From NCBI GenBank assembly GCA_937904325.1, contig CALGTK010000394.1, positions 1 to 36,649 on the forward strand: a stretch of DNA of 36,649 nucleotides, in the 5' to 3' direction. Shown here piece by piece: positions 8,560 to 16,821 of this stretch. Below the pieces are notes generated by a model. It did not search any database and had not been told where the DNA came from. It saw only the letters and a program-made list of their open reading frames with translations. The translations under genes and the position numbers were made by a program. How positions within the stretch are numbered: position 1 is the stretch's first letter; every line of letters begins with the position of its first letter. This stretch comes from an uncultured Planctomyces sp. Its GTDB lineage: Bacteria; Planctomycetota; Planctomycetia; Planctomycetales; Planctomycetaceae.

Positions 8560-9669
8560 TCAAGCGGCGCGATTCAGGGGAACGCACGCCGTTGGGATTT
8601 TGCTTGGTTTTACGCTGCCTGTCGGGGCGACGATTTGCTGCCAGTATTCCGCTGGCATGTTTGTTGCCAGTTTCAGGGATCCAGTCGCACCGGCAAAAAC
8701 CGCGTCATGCACCTGGGTAACTTTGGCTATGCCGTATGGTTTCAGAGCTTTTACGATCTGAAGATCCAGCCCCTTGAGTTGACCGCCGCCACCGCCTGCA
8801 AGAATGTTGTTGAACAGTGACTTCTGGACGTTACGATCAAACTTTGCAAGCAGTTCCAGGAGTGCCTCTGCGATACCAGGTACGATTGTTCGACATGCGG
8901 CGTTCAACTGCTGGGTTACGTCAAGCTGAGTCGGTTCGCCCGCAATCGACACAGTTGCAATCGCCCTTTCTTTGCCATCGCAAACGAAACCGAATTCTTC
9001 TTTGATTTCTCGAGACTGATTCAGCGTGAATTCGGCGCGCGGCTGGCTTTGCATGACCAGTCGCTGAAACTCGTCGTCGATCAGGTTGCCGCCGATGGGC
9101 AGTGTGATTTGATCCTCATCTTTCGGGTGAGGACCGTACATCGGGCAGATGTCGATTGTGCCGGCACCAATGTCGATGACCAGCGCATTGGACAACTGGC
9201 TGATGCCATACGCGATGCTAAACGGGTCGGCAACAACCATTACGGCGTCAAGTGTTCGTTTCGCGGAATTGATGATCAACTGCTTGTTGAGAACTGTGGC
9301 ACGGGACGGGACGCCAATGACGCTGTAGGTCGGGCGTCCGGCTGGCACTTCCAGTTTAGACACTACGTGCTGGACGAGAAGTAGAGCGGCTTCTTTGTGT
9401 TTGGCGATGTCTTCCGGTCCGATACCGACGTCGGCTCCGTCTACGTACTTCAATGCGCCGCGTCGGAACGGGCGAATGAGGTTCAGATTCGATTGGTTCT
9501 GCAACGCTTCTTCACCGAAAATCAAGTCACGCCCGAGCAAGGATCGAGCGACGCGATTTTTGGGCCAGCCAACCACGCTGGGGACTACGAGCCGTTTTCT
9601 GTCGGATGAAGTGATTGCCGTTTTGAACGTTCCAAGGTCCAAACCAACGTAAGTGACGGGTTGTTTCAC
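8560..9669 (-). CDS. MamK-like bacterial actin
   Basis: A 369-residue actin-fold ATPase. Phosphate-1 motif GLDLGTFKT is at 9-17, phosphate-2 motif VIDIGAGTIDI at 164-174, and the adenosine motif ILAGGGGGQLKGL at 289-301. The pattern is closer to MamK, which organises magnetosome chains, than to MreB: PSVVGWPK near 30, VIGVPSRA near 117, DQITLPIGGN near 186, EIKEEFGFV near 221, and the closing PAEYWQQI (339-346) all have MamK counterparts. A 23-residue Pro-rich tail follows. The acidic residue after phosphate-linked strand 3 is Asp148 (ADPF) where MamK and MreB have Glu. The start is GTG with a strong AGGAGAG site 5-7 bases upstream. A bitopic membrane protein gene lies 120 bases upstream on the same strand. 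No other magnetosome genes are visible, so magnetosome positioning is not implied. Confidence 0.88.
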   Translation of the reverse strand: MKQPVTYVGLDLGTFKTAITSSDRKRLVVPSVVGWPKNRVARSLLGRDLIFGEEALQNQSNLNLIRPFRRGALKYVDGADVGIGPEDIAKHKEAALLLVQHVVSKLEVPAGRPTYSVIGVPSRATVLNKQLIINSAKRTLDAVMVVADPFSIAYGISQLSNALVIDIGAGTIDICPMYGPHPKDEDQITLPIGGNLIDDEFQRLVMQSQPRAEFTLNQSREIKEEFGFVCDGKERAIATVSIAGEPTQLDVTQQLNAACRTIVPGIAEALLELLAKFDRNVQKSLFNNILAGGGGGQLKGLDLQIVKALKPYGIAKVTQVHDAVFAGATGSLKLATNMPAEYWQQIVAPTGSVKPSKIPTACVPLNRAA

Positions 9670-9789
9670 GGTACTCTCCTGTCAGTTACGCTGGCAACTG
9701 TGGTGCGCAATGTTGAGACTCTTGTATGAGTGCTTCAGGTGGGCTGCGGATTCGGCGGTTGGAAGGGGCTGATTCTCTTCAGGTGACGA

Positions 9790-10923
9790 TCATGCGGCAG
9801 ATTCGTTTTGTTGGTCGAGTTCCTGCATGAGGTTCAGGTTTTGTTCAAAGATCGACTTGAGGATGCCGGCCTCGTTTTCCAGGTTAACGCTGCCTTCTGA
9901 AGATGGGGCGTCGTCTCCGTGGTCGCTGCCGATGACTCGGAAGTTAAAGTCTGCCGTATCGGCGACGTTCCGCCGGTTTTCGGATTCGGTCAGTTCTTTT
10001 GCCAATGCTTCAGATGGTGACGTCTGCGTTCCGAACGGGACAACGTCTGCCGAGTCGTTCTCCGTGATTGTTTCAGCGGTTGCCTTGCTGATCGCTCCGA
10101 GTCGGAATGTGATTCCGAGGTTAACCCCAAAGAACTTCATGGTGGCGACACGAATGAGCAGAAAGAGGCCGACTGCAAGTAGAACACCGAGGAAAGTCGA
10201 AATGAGCTGTGCCATGGCGAGAGTCCTCACACTTGCCTGGGGGGCATTAAGTATGTTTGTGACTGCCGTTGGTGACTCATCTGAATGCGTCAGTAGTTGC
10301 GGTGCGGCATCGTAAGCGTCGACTTGTGAATTCAGGTCGTTCTCAGGCGAAGGTGATCCCTTGTCGCTGGCTGAATTGTTGGCTTGACGGCTTGCGACGA
10401 GTTCTCCGGCGTTCGGAACGACGGGGATCGTCATCGTACCGCCTTCCCGCGATGAGTCCTGGATGGTCTCATGTGGCTGAGTTGGGATGGGGCCAACATT
10501 CTGATCTTCAATGCCGTCCGGGTGGTCAATCAAACGCGGAATGATCAGGGGCCGTGACAGCTCGACATTTTGATCAGCGTCACTTTTTATCGTTGTTTTG
10601 CCGGTACGGATATCGGGATTGGTTGCAGCCACTGGCTCAATGGCCGTCCACGTTCCGAAAGACTTGAACTGCAGGTTCAGCAAACCAGCTTCATCTCCAG
10701 CGTTAGTCAATTCGCCGACGTCAGACGCATCCTGTTGGAACTTTTCGGCACTGCTCAACGGCTTGCGGGGCCGCGCATCATCGGCGTCGGCAACGGATAC
10801 CGTTCCGACAACGAGTACCGTCACACAGCATCTGAATGCGACGGCTAACACTAGTCCGGTCGATGTCGACGCGGAGCCGTTCATCAAACTGAACTCGATA
10901 TGCTTGCGAATAGGTGCCAACAT
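9790..10923 (-). CDS. Bitopic membrane protein, probable partner of the MamK-like actin
   Basis: A 377-residue protein of no family I recognise. It has a signal-peptide-like segment (residues 23-45, ending SVADA), a disordered Ser/Asp/Pro-rich region of about 190 residues, one strong transmembrane helix (236-259, LAMAQLISTFLGVLLAVGLFLLI) and a 118-residue acidic tail. The topology should put the N-terminal part outside and the tail in the cytoplasm. The last 25 residues include ILKSIFEQNLNLMQEL, a likely amphipathic helix. The frame extends to 11016, but the ATG at 10923 has an AGGA site 7 bases upstream and gives a sensible leader; 10884 is the alternative. The actin gene follows after 120 bases. 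A filament-anchoring role is inferred from topology and position only. Confidence 0.72.
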   Translation of the reverse strand: MLAPIRKHIEFSLMNGSASTSTGLVLAVAFRCCVTVLVVGTVSVADADDARPRKPLSSAEKFQQDASDVGELTNAGDEAGLLNLQFKSFGTWTAIEPVAATNPDIRTGKTTIKSDADQNVELSRPLIIPRLIDHPDGIEDQNVGPIPTQPHETIQDSSREGGTMTIPVVPNAGELVASRQANNSASDKGSPSPENDLNSQVDAYDAAPQLLTHSDESPTAVTNILNAPQASVRTLAMAQLISTFLGVLLAVGLFLLIRVATMKFFGVNLGITFRLGAISKATAETITENDSADVVPFGTQTSPSEALAKELTESENRRNVADTADFNFRVIGSDHGDDAPSSEGSVNLENEAGILKSIFEQNLNLMQELDQQNESAA

Positions 10924-11016
10924 GAACCATTCCTGTCGCATGTGATTAGTTGGGAGCTTCCTCTGACGTATGAAGCAGAACCAACTATCCGTGCAGTCGA
11001 TAGCGCTTATCGGCAT

Positions 11017-11334
11017 TCGGGGGCGTTCAGATTAAGTAGAATTTAACGATTGAGTAGTTTTTGACGGAACGAGAATGTTGGAGGGCTACGTTGATTTGTT
11101 GATGAAGTATTTCGTGTCGGAATCTTAATCCCGTTTCATGGATGCTGAGATTCGTCCAGACCAGGCGAAGTGTTTTGAGGCGGTTTGTGGTTCTTTGATT
11201 TGGCTGAGTAGAATTGCTGGCCTTCTGGCAGATTGCGGCTTACTGTGCGGATTCGATTGTGTTGTTTTTTTAAAACACAAATTGGGAATTAAGATAATGC
11301 GATTTCGCTTAGGCATGGCCAGTCAGGTTGCCGC
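11017..11334. other. Divergent intergenic region
   Basis: About 320 to 410 bases between the divergently transcribed membrane-protein gene (minus) and the M50 protease gene (plus). It should hold promoters for both. I see no convincing -35/-10 pair and no supported small gene; the two overlapping 60-residue frames are mutual shadows. Confidence 0.4.
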
Positions 11335-12351
11335 ATGAATTCTGATCGGAGCGTTGCCTTCTGGTCTCTTCCTTTGGGGAGTTGGTTTGCCGTTCGTGTG
11401 AGGATGAGCATCTTCTTTCCATTGCTTGCGCTGGCGTTGTGCTATCGCCTGGGGACGCCAGCAGTCGGATTGTCATTTGCACTGGTGCTGTTTGTCAGTG
11501 TCGTGGCTCACGAGTTCGGGCACGTGCTGGCCGCTCGGGTGACAGGGGGAGACGGTGACGAGATTCTGCTGACTCCAATGGGAGGGCTCGCCTTCTGTTA
11601 TCCCGCTCCGACGTTTCAGTCAAAATTCTGGGCGATTGCCGGTGGGCCGTTAGTTAACGTTGGCCTTGGCCTGATTGGTCTGTTGCAGGTACTGAATTCA
11701 GCCAACACGGCACAGTGGTTTAACCCGTTTGGATTTCCAGAAGTGTCGATGGCTGGAGGACCATCAGTCGTTGTTCCGTCGTTGTGCTTGATGTTTTTTA
11801 AGGCGAACTGGTTGCTCCTGGTGATTAACCTGGTGCCGGTTCACCCGCTGGATGGCGGACGGATGCTGCAGCTTGTTCTGAGCGCAAAGCTTCGCTCCGA
11901 TGTTGCCAGGGTCTGGTATCTCAGAGCCGGTGCGACGGTTGGTGTGTCGATGGTTTTCGGCGGTTTGATGTTTGACAATACGTGGGTGATGGCTGCTGGT
12001 GCATTGGTCATTCCGCTGAATCTTGTTGAATCGTTTCAGATGCAGAGGCAGGAATACGGCGAAGAATCGTTCATGGGTTACGACTTTTCGCAGGGATATA
12101 CGAGTCTTGAGCAGTCTAATACGGACGAGTTTGAAGCAGATGACCAGCCGGGCGTCCTTGCTCGTTGGCGAGCTCAGCGGGAAGAAGAAAAGCGTCAGAA
12201 ACAGGAAGAAGAAGATCGCGACATGGAGCGGCAGCTTGATCTGCTTCTTGAAAAACTTCACACGCATGGCGACGGTTCAATGACCGCCACTGAAAAACGC
12301 CGCTTGCAGGATATAAGCGAGCGGCTGCGTCAGCGGGGCCGGCCATCCTGA
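11335..12351 (+). CDS. Site-2-protease-family (M50) membrane metalloprotease
   Basis: A 338-residue polytopic membrane protein. The zinc site is clear: HEFGH at 59-63 and the third-ligand motif NLVPVHPLDGGR at 165-176, with Asp173. The GGPLVNVGLGLIGL helix (103-116) is also typical. Members cleave substrates within the membrane, often in stress signalling. After the last helix (about 225-240) comes a cytoplasmic tail with a highly charged stretch (residues 275-300) and a closing LDLLLEKLHTHGDGSMTATEKRRLQDISERLR segment in two parts. That segment resembles the DUF6576-type tail found on many rhomboid-family proteins. The ATG has an AGG 7 bases upstream. It is single and divergent from the actin locus. 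Family call firm, substrate unknown. Confidence 0.9.
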   Translation: MNSDRSVAFWSLPLGSWFAVRVRMSIFFPLLALALCYRLGTPAVGLSFALVLFVSVVAHEFGHVLAARVTGGDGDEILLTPMGGLAFCYPAPTFQSKFWAIAGGPLVNVGLGLIGLLQVLNSANTAQWFNPFGFPEVSMAGGPSVVVPSLCLMFFKANWLLLVINLVPVHPLDGGRMLQLVLSAKLRSDVARVWYLRAGATVGVSMVFGGLMFDNTWVMAAGALVIPLNLVESFQMQRQEYGEESFMGYDFSQGYTSLEQSNTDEFEADDQPGVLARWRAQREEEKRQKQEEEDRDMERQLDLLLEKLHTHGDGSMTATEKRRLQDISERLRQRGRPS

Positions 12352-13214
12352 CGTTTATGTGGCGTTGCCGTGTTACGTGTTTCATGATCGTTTTCGATCA
12401 CGGAAAACCTGGGTAGCTGTTCTGCCATACCTGTTGTTTTTGTGGTCGAATTTACGACTGAAGTGTCAGTTGGTTGATGGCTTTAAGAGGCAGCTCGATC
12501 GTATAAATCAGGTCGGCTGCTGCGTTCTTCGAGCCCGACAACTGGCCATTTTGTTTTCAACTGTTGTTCGTGTTAGGGTCGGGTCGATTCGCAATCTCTG
12601 GACTTCGTTGAATTGAAGACATCAAACATTGGTTGTGGATCGCCAGTGCACCCGTGGCCCACATTGGAGACGCGGATATGAATACTGTCCCAGTTGGATT
12701 CTGTGGCGTCGTTTATAAAGCGGACTGCTTCTACATGTGAAAATTCCGCTGAAGGTTTTTCGCAGGTGTGGCACATGTGCTGAGCGCAGGCAGAGGCGTC
12801 ACGACAAAATATCCAGTTACGGCATTTGGTTTTGTTCGCAGAGCAGCGAAATGGGATGACGTTAGACTCGCGACGCGTAAGGCATTGCAGGCAGAATAAA
12901 ACCTGGTTCCATGATGTGAAAAACTGCTTAGACCGGCGCCGCGATCAGCAGCATCAGCACGGCCCTACACGTAATAAACGTGAAGCTTGTGTAGTCTGAT
13001 CCGATCTGGAAATGACGCTTCCTGGTCATGCGGCAGAAGATTCGGCACGCAGGAACGCATGGTTTTTGGCGAAACCACGGCATTCACATCGGTGATGCTG
13101 AGACTTGCGTAGTCGCTTTGCAGAGCCAATGTTGAGAAACCCGGTGGGGCGTCGCTGTCTGCCGCAAGGTTATTTGTGGGCGTCTCGATTCACGTCAACG
13201 TGGCGTTCGCACTG
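12352..13214. other. Gene-poor intergenic stretch
   Basis: About 860 bases between convergent genes (M50 protease, plus; beta-barrel protein, minus). No frame has family resemblance. One minus-strand frame (about 12573-12950) is open for roughly 120 codons and unusually Cys-rich but lacks an early start codon, so I have not called it. No clear terminator hairpin. Confidence 0.4.
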
Positions 13215-15173
13215 CTATTTGAAGTCGAACGGCCAATTGAGCGTCGCTCGAAATTCCCCGTCGGAACTGCTGCTGTTTCCGCCGACTCCGGTGCCGTAGC
13301 CAAATGAGAAATACTTGCCTTCGTGAAGGTCAAAAGTGACTCCGGCGAGGACGTTTGCAACGTCTCGATCCTGCGAGATGTCAAACAGACGATAGCTGTT
13401 TCCTCGCACCTGCGAGCCGTCGCTGAAGCCTTTGTCAAAATGGAATTCCATGACCGGAGCCCAGCGGCGAATCATGCTCTCGTCGTCGGTGTCGGACCAG
13501 TAGCCAGCGGAGACGTCCCACAGCAGGTGCGACGCGTCTCGGATTCGGCCAACCTGCTGAAGGCCCATTCCGTCGAGATTGAGTTCCGCTCCGTTGCGGC
13601 CGGCCGGCAGGTCGTACTCGATAAAGCTTTGCATGAAGAAGTGTTCATCAGGCACGAACGCCATCGCAAGAAACGGTTTCATATGAAGAGATTCGTTGAC
13701 GAGTCGTACAAGGCGGTTGCCGGCTTCCGAGTTAACCTCGACATCGCTGCCCGTTGGAAGTGACAGGCCGAGTCCGCCTGAAATTACCATGTGCTCGTTT
13801 GAGCCGAGTTCATGCTTGAGAATGACAAGGGCGTTCCCGGCTTCTGTCTGGGATGCTCCACGGCCATTTTCGAGGACGAGCTGATGGTCCATCGATGCTG
13901 CGAAAGGAAGTCTTACTTCGAGTGATAACTCGCCTTCACCAATCGTCTTTTCAATACCAATTGTATATCGGTCAAAATTTTCGGAGCGATTAAATGGCAC
14001 GCCATTTTTGACGAGCGAGTAATCAAAGTACAGCCGGTTGGTTGGCACGGCGCTGGTGTTGGCTCCGACGCTCGATCGACCGAGTAGTCCGTCAGCACTT
14101 GGGCTGGGGATTGGTAAATTGACGACGTAGTCAAAGGCGTAAAAAGCGTCGAGCATCTCGCCAGCGACTAACGGTTGATTCAACGGTGCAACAGATTCTG
14201 TACGACCGGATCGAATCACGCCGCTGGTTGTCGGGTCAAAGACTGTTTGCCCATTAATCGTGCTGGCTGCCTGGAAGGCTGTGTCGATAGCGGTGTTGTA
14301 GGTGCCCGGCGGCGGTTGAACTCCCACAATATCGTAAGGCTGAAGTGTTGCAGCGAAAGCTGCGTTGACTTCATCCAGTGTTTGCGTCGTTGTGAAAGTG
14401 GCGGTGTCAGTGATAGTGCCGACAACGTTCTGTGGTGGAAGGCTCAGTTGCTGCCGAAAAAGTGTCTGAAGGCCTCCAACTGTCGAGACGGTTCCGGGTC
14501 GATTGATGTTGACCGGACCGGCTCCGCTGAACGTGACAGGAACGCCGCCTGCTCCGAGTGCTCCCAGTGCGTTGTCTTGTGGGGCGACGATCAACCGGTC
14601 GATCGGAAACATCAGGCGTCCGTTGCCGGGGCCTCGTGAGAAGCTTCCAATCATCGGTGGGATTTCGAGATGATGATGCCCGCCACCGTGTGAATTGCCA
14701 TGCCCGCCACCGTGTGAATTGCCATGATCGCCACCGTGCGAATCGCCACCGTGCGAATCGCCACCGTGGGAATCGTCATGTGCTCCGCCGTGAGGGGCGA
14801 CGTGGAATTCGGCAGGAGAGTCGTCGTGCTCACTCAGTTGAAGGTGCCGTGCTGAGCGATCGCCGTGGGCCTTCAGGTGTTCCGGAGTATCGTGGTCTGT
14901 TTTGTTCGGATCTCTGGTGGGCTCATCAGGTGCCGGTGGAGCTGGAACGTTGTTTTGCTCTTCAATCGAAGATATCACCGGAACGAATGAGGCGGCCTGA
15001 TCCTGTTGCTGCTGGAAATCTATCGGAAGAAAGTAGCCGTCCTGAGCAATGGCCGTCGAGCAGTACAATGCCGCGACCATTATCCCGGACCAGGTGTGCG
15101 CAATTTGTAAGCGAGGTGGCGGTGATTTCTTTTTGACTGTTCTGGCGAAGTGTTTCAGCCATCTCACGGACAT
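13215..15173 (-). CDS. His-rich exported protein with C-terminal beta-barrel
   Basis: A 652-residue exported protein. The leader is long and basic, then hydrophobic (GIMVAALYCSTAIAQ, cleavage after AIA). The mature N-terminus has a linker rich in Asp, Pro and His, and a run of HGGxHGNS-type repeats ending in HHH (bases about 14675-14785), which probably binds metal or acts as a spacer. The last 270 residues alternate polar and hydrophobic residues with short turns and end in RATLNWPFDFK, as expected of an outer-membrane barrel. The frame opens at 15266, but the ATG at 15173 has a GGAGAG site 5 bases upstream and starts just before the leader. It is the last gene of the minus-strand run, 147 bases after the glycosyltransferase. 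No named family recognised. Confidence 0.7.
   Translation of the reverse strand: MSVRWLKHFARTVKKKSPPPRLQIAHTWSGIMVAALYCSTAIAQDGYFLPIDFQQQQDQAASFVPVISSIEEQNNVPAPPAPDEPTRDPNKTDHDTPEHLKAHGDRSARHLQLSEHDDSPAEFHVAPHGGAHDDSHGGDSHGGDSHGGDHGNSHGGGHGNSHGGGHHHLEIPPMIGSFSRGPGNGRLMFPIDRLIVAPQDNALGALGAGGVPVTFSGAGPVNINRPGTVSTVGGLQTLFRQQLSLPPQNVVGTITDTATFTTTQTLDEVNAAFAATLQPYDIVGVQPPPGTYNTAIDTAFQAASTINGQTVFDPTTSGVIRSGRTESVAPLNQPLVAGEMLDAFYAFDYVVNLPIPSPSADGLLGRSSVGANTSAVPTNRLYFDYSLVKNGVPFNRSENFDRYTIGIEKTIGEGELSLEVRLPFAASMDHQLVLENGRGASQTEAGNALVILKHELGSNEHMVISGGLGLSLPTGSDVEVNSEAGNRLVRLVNESLHMKPFLAMAFVPDEHFFMQSFIEYDLPAGRNGAELNLDGMGLQQVGRIRDASHLLWDVSAGYWSDTDDESMIRRWAPVMEFHFDKGFSDGSQVRGNSYRLFDISQDRDVANVLAGVTFDLHEGKYFSFGYGTGVGGNSSSSDGEFRATLNWPFDFK
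14678..14785. repeat. Short tandem repeats encoding the His-Gly run
   Basis: Two identical 24-base copies, 14678-14701 and 14702-14725, are followed by several shorter copies of a gccaccgtgcgaatc-type unit up to about 14785. They lie within the beta-barrel gene and keep its frame, encoding the HGGGHGNS and SHGGD units. Copy number is likely to vary between strains. Confidence 0.85.
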
Positions 15174-15320
15174 TGCATCTCTCCAGCGCCGGACCGACTT
15201 TTTGAGCTGTACCTGGTGCGCAAGCTTGGCCACTGAGGCAGCCTCAATTGAGATCGGCAGATTCACCAGTTGGAATAACCCCGAGATCCGGATCAGTCAA
15301 AAAAAACAGCAGAATCGGCA

Positions 15321-16022
15321 TTATTCGCGATGGACTTTCACCGGATTGCTGTGCGGTGCGTACAGATCTGCAAGCTGGTCTGGGGAGACACCAAGGTATT
15401 CAGCGGTGAGGAGACACCAGTTTCGAAGCGTCTGCCGGATCGCTCCGTGTTTCTGCCAGCGGCGAGCGCTGACGTGCAGTGGCCCTGGCAGCAGTGCCAG
15501 CCGCCCGACATCGCGCAGAGACTTCATGAGCTGCACATCTTCCATGAGTCGCACCGGGGGAAAGTGTCCAAGAGCCTCAAAGATGTCTCGCCTGAGAAAA
15601 ATCCCCTGATCTCCATACGCGATGCGAGTGCAGCAGACACGTAACGAATCTCCCGCTTCAACCAGCCGATAGAGCAACCCGTTCGCATCGATCCGGTGCT
15701 GAAATGCTCCGCCAGGTATTGTGGGCGACTTTAACGTCTGCTCGATTTGTGATCGTCCTTCGGGCACGAGCCATGAATCGGCATGCAGGAACAGCAGCAC
15801 ATCACCGGTTGCCGCGGCTGCTCCCGCGTTCTGCTGCAAAGCTCGCCCACGTGGAGAAGCGATGACCTGGCAGTCGAGTTTCTGTGCGATGGAGACGGTG
15901 TCGTCTGTACTGCCTCCGTCGGCGACAATTACCTCGTGCGGTGAAAGGGCGAGCGATGTTTCGATCGCCCGTTTAATCGACTCAGCCTCGTTCAGGGCCG
16001 GGATGATGACAGAAAGTTTCAC
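15321..16022 (-). CDS. TIGR04283-type family 2 glycosyltransferase
   Basis: A 233-residue GT2-family (GT-A fold) glycosyltransferase. It opens with LSVIIPALNEAESI, then VIVADGGSTDDTV (nucleotide-binding DGGS), GRALQQNAGAAAATGDVLLFLHADS (metal-binding H-A-D) and RLMEDVQLMKSL. This combination, with the short length and the IAYGDQGIFLRR block, fits the TIGR04283 family, which has been linked to arsenosugar biosynthesis in some clusters. No arsenic methyltransferase or radical-SAM ArsS partner is seen here, so that role is unproven. The start is GTG, 10 bases after the lipoate-ligase stop, so the genes are probably cotranscribed. No signal peptide; cytoplasmic. Confidence 0.85.
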   Translation of the reverse strand: MKLSVIIPALNEAESIKRAIETSLALSPHEVIVADGGSTDDTVSIAQKLDCQVIASPRGRALQQNAGAAAATGDVLLFLHADSWLVPEGRSQIEQTLKSPTIPGGAFQHRIDANGLLYRLVEAGDSLRVCCTRIAYGDQGIFLRRDIFEALGHFPPVRLMEDVQLMKSLRDVGRLALLPGPLHVSARRWQKHGAIRQTLRNWCLLTAEYLGVSPDQLADLYAPHSNPVKVHRE

Positions 16023-16032
16023 CTGGTGAGCA

Positions 16033-16821
16033 TCATCCTGATTTGTGGCATCGACCGATGGAGTCGTAATGAGCTGCTTGCAGTTCGGTGACGCGAGACG
16101 CTGCGTCCGCAGGCCAGTTAGAAATGCCTCGAACCGGTCCGAGCGATGCAGCGATGGCCTTTCCGAGCTTTATTTCGAGATCGTCAATCTGCGTCGACTT
16201 TGAGGTGTTGACCTGGAAGGCCTCGGCAAGATCGATCAGCCCGGGAATCGCTGGTGCATGCGTTGAGCGTTCCAGAATGATACTACCATGTTGAAGCACG
16301 GCCCCTTTGCGGCGCCGCTGAGCGCTGCCAACAACTTTGTGCCCGGCGCAGTGGATGTCATGCCGGTCACCTCGGACGAAGCAGAGGAAAGGCTCGTCAG
16401 CTTGCGCGTTGTCTTCGCCCCGCATGGCGCAGCCAGCTCCGAAGTGGCCGAGCACTTTGATAATGGCAGAGTGGACTCGCCCGTAAAGTTCGGTTGGAAT
16501 TTTCGTCAGCGAATCATCGGCTGGAAGAACTAGTGAGTAGGTCAGTTCATGATGATGCAGGATGGCGCCGCCGCCTGATAATCGTCGCACGGCTGCGATA
16601 TTTTTAAACTTCGTTCGCAGGACCTCAGCATCCGAATTCTGGAAGTAGCCGAGCGACACGGTCGGTTCGATCCATCGATACATCCGCACGGCCTTCAAGC
16701 CCTCTGCGAGAGCGGCTTCAAGCAGGTGCTCGTCCGTGGCCATGTTGCACGAACCCGTCCGCGGCTCTGCTTCAACGTGAAGGAGTACCTCGTTTTTGTG
16801 TTGGAACGACGACTCAGGCAT
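16033..16821 (-). CDS. Lipoate-protein ligase A family protein
   Basis: A 262-residue member of the biotin/lipoate A/B protein ligase family, which activates lipoate and attaches it to lysines of 2-oxoacid dehydrogenase and GcvH proteins. Visible motifs are YRWIEPTVSLGYFQ, RRLSGGGAILHHHELTYSLVLP (the RRxxGGG nucleotide/lipoate loop, given here as the family signature) and the lysine in GHKVVGSAQRR. I chose the ATG at 16821: it overlaps the end of the oxidoreductase by 8 bases and removes 24 residues with no family likeness. The overlap suggests translational coupling. It may instead be an octanoyltransferase of the LipM type; sequence alone does not decide. The next gene starts 10 bases downstream. 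Confidence 0.86.
   Translation of the reverse strand: MPESSFQHKNEVLLHVEAEPRTGSCNMATDEHLLEAALAEGLKAVRMYRWIEPTVSLGYFQNSDAEVLRTKFKNIAAVRRLSGGGAILHHHELTYSLVLPADDSLTKIPTELYGRVHSAIIKVLGHFGAGCAMRGEDNAQADEPFLCFVRGDRHDIHCAGHKVVGSAQRRRKGAVLQHGSIILERSTHAPAIPGLIDLAEAFQVNTSKSTQIDDLEIKLGKAIAASLGPVRGISNWPADAASRVTELQAAHYDSIGRCHKSG

Noticed and set aside
8560-9669. Assignment of the actin as MreB
   Set aside because: Motif wording along the protein follows MamK, and there is no mreC or mreD neighbour.
14678-14785. CRISPR-like repeat array
   Set aside because: The units are contiguous, in frame within a gene and lack spacers; they encode a His-Gly run.
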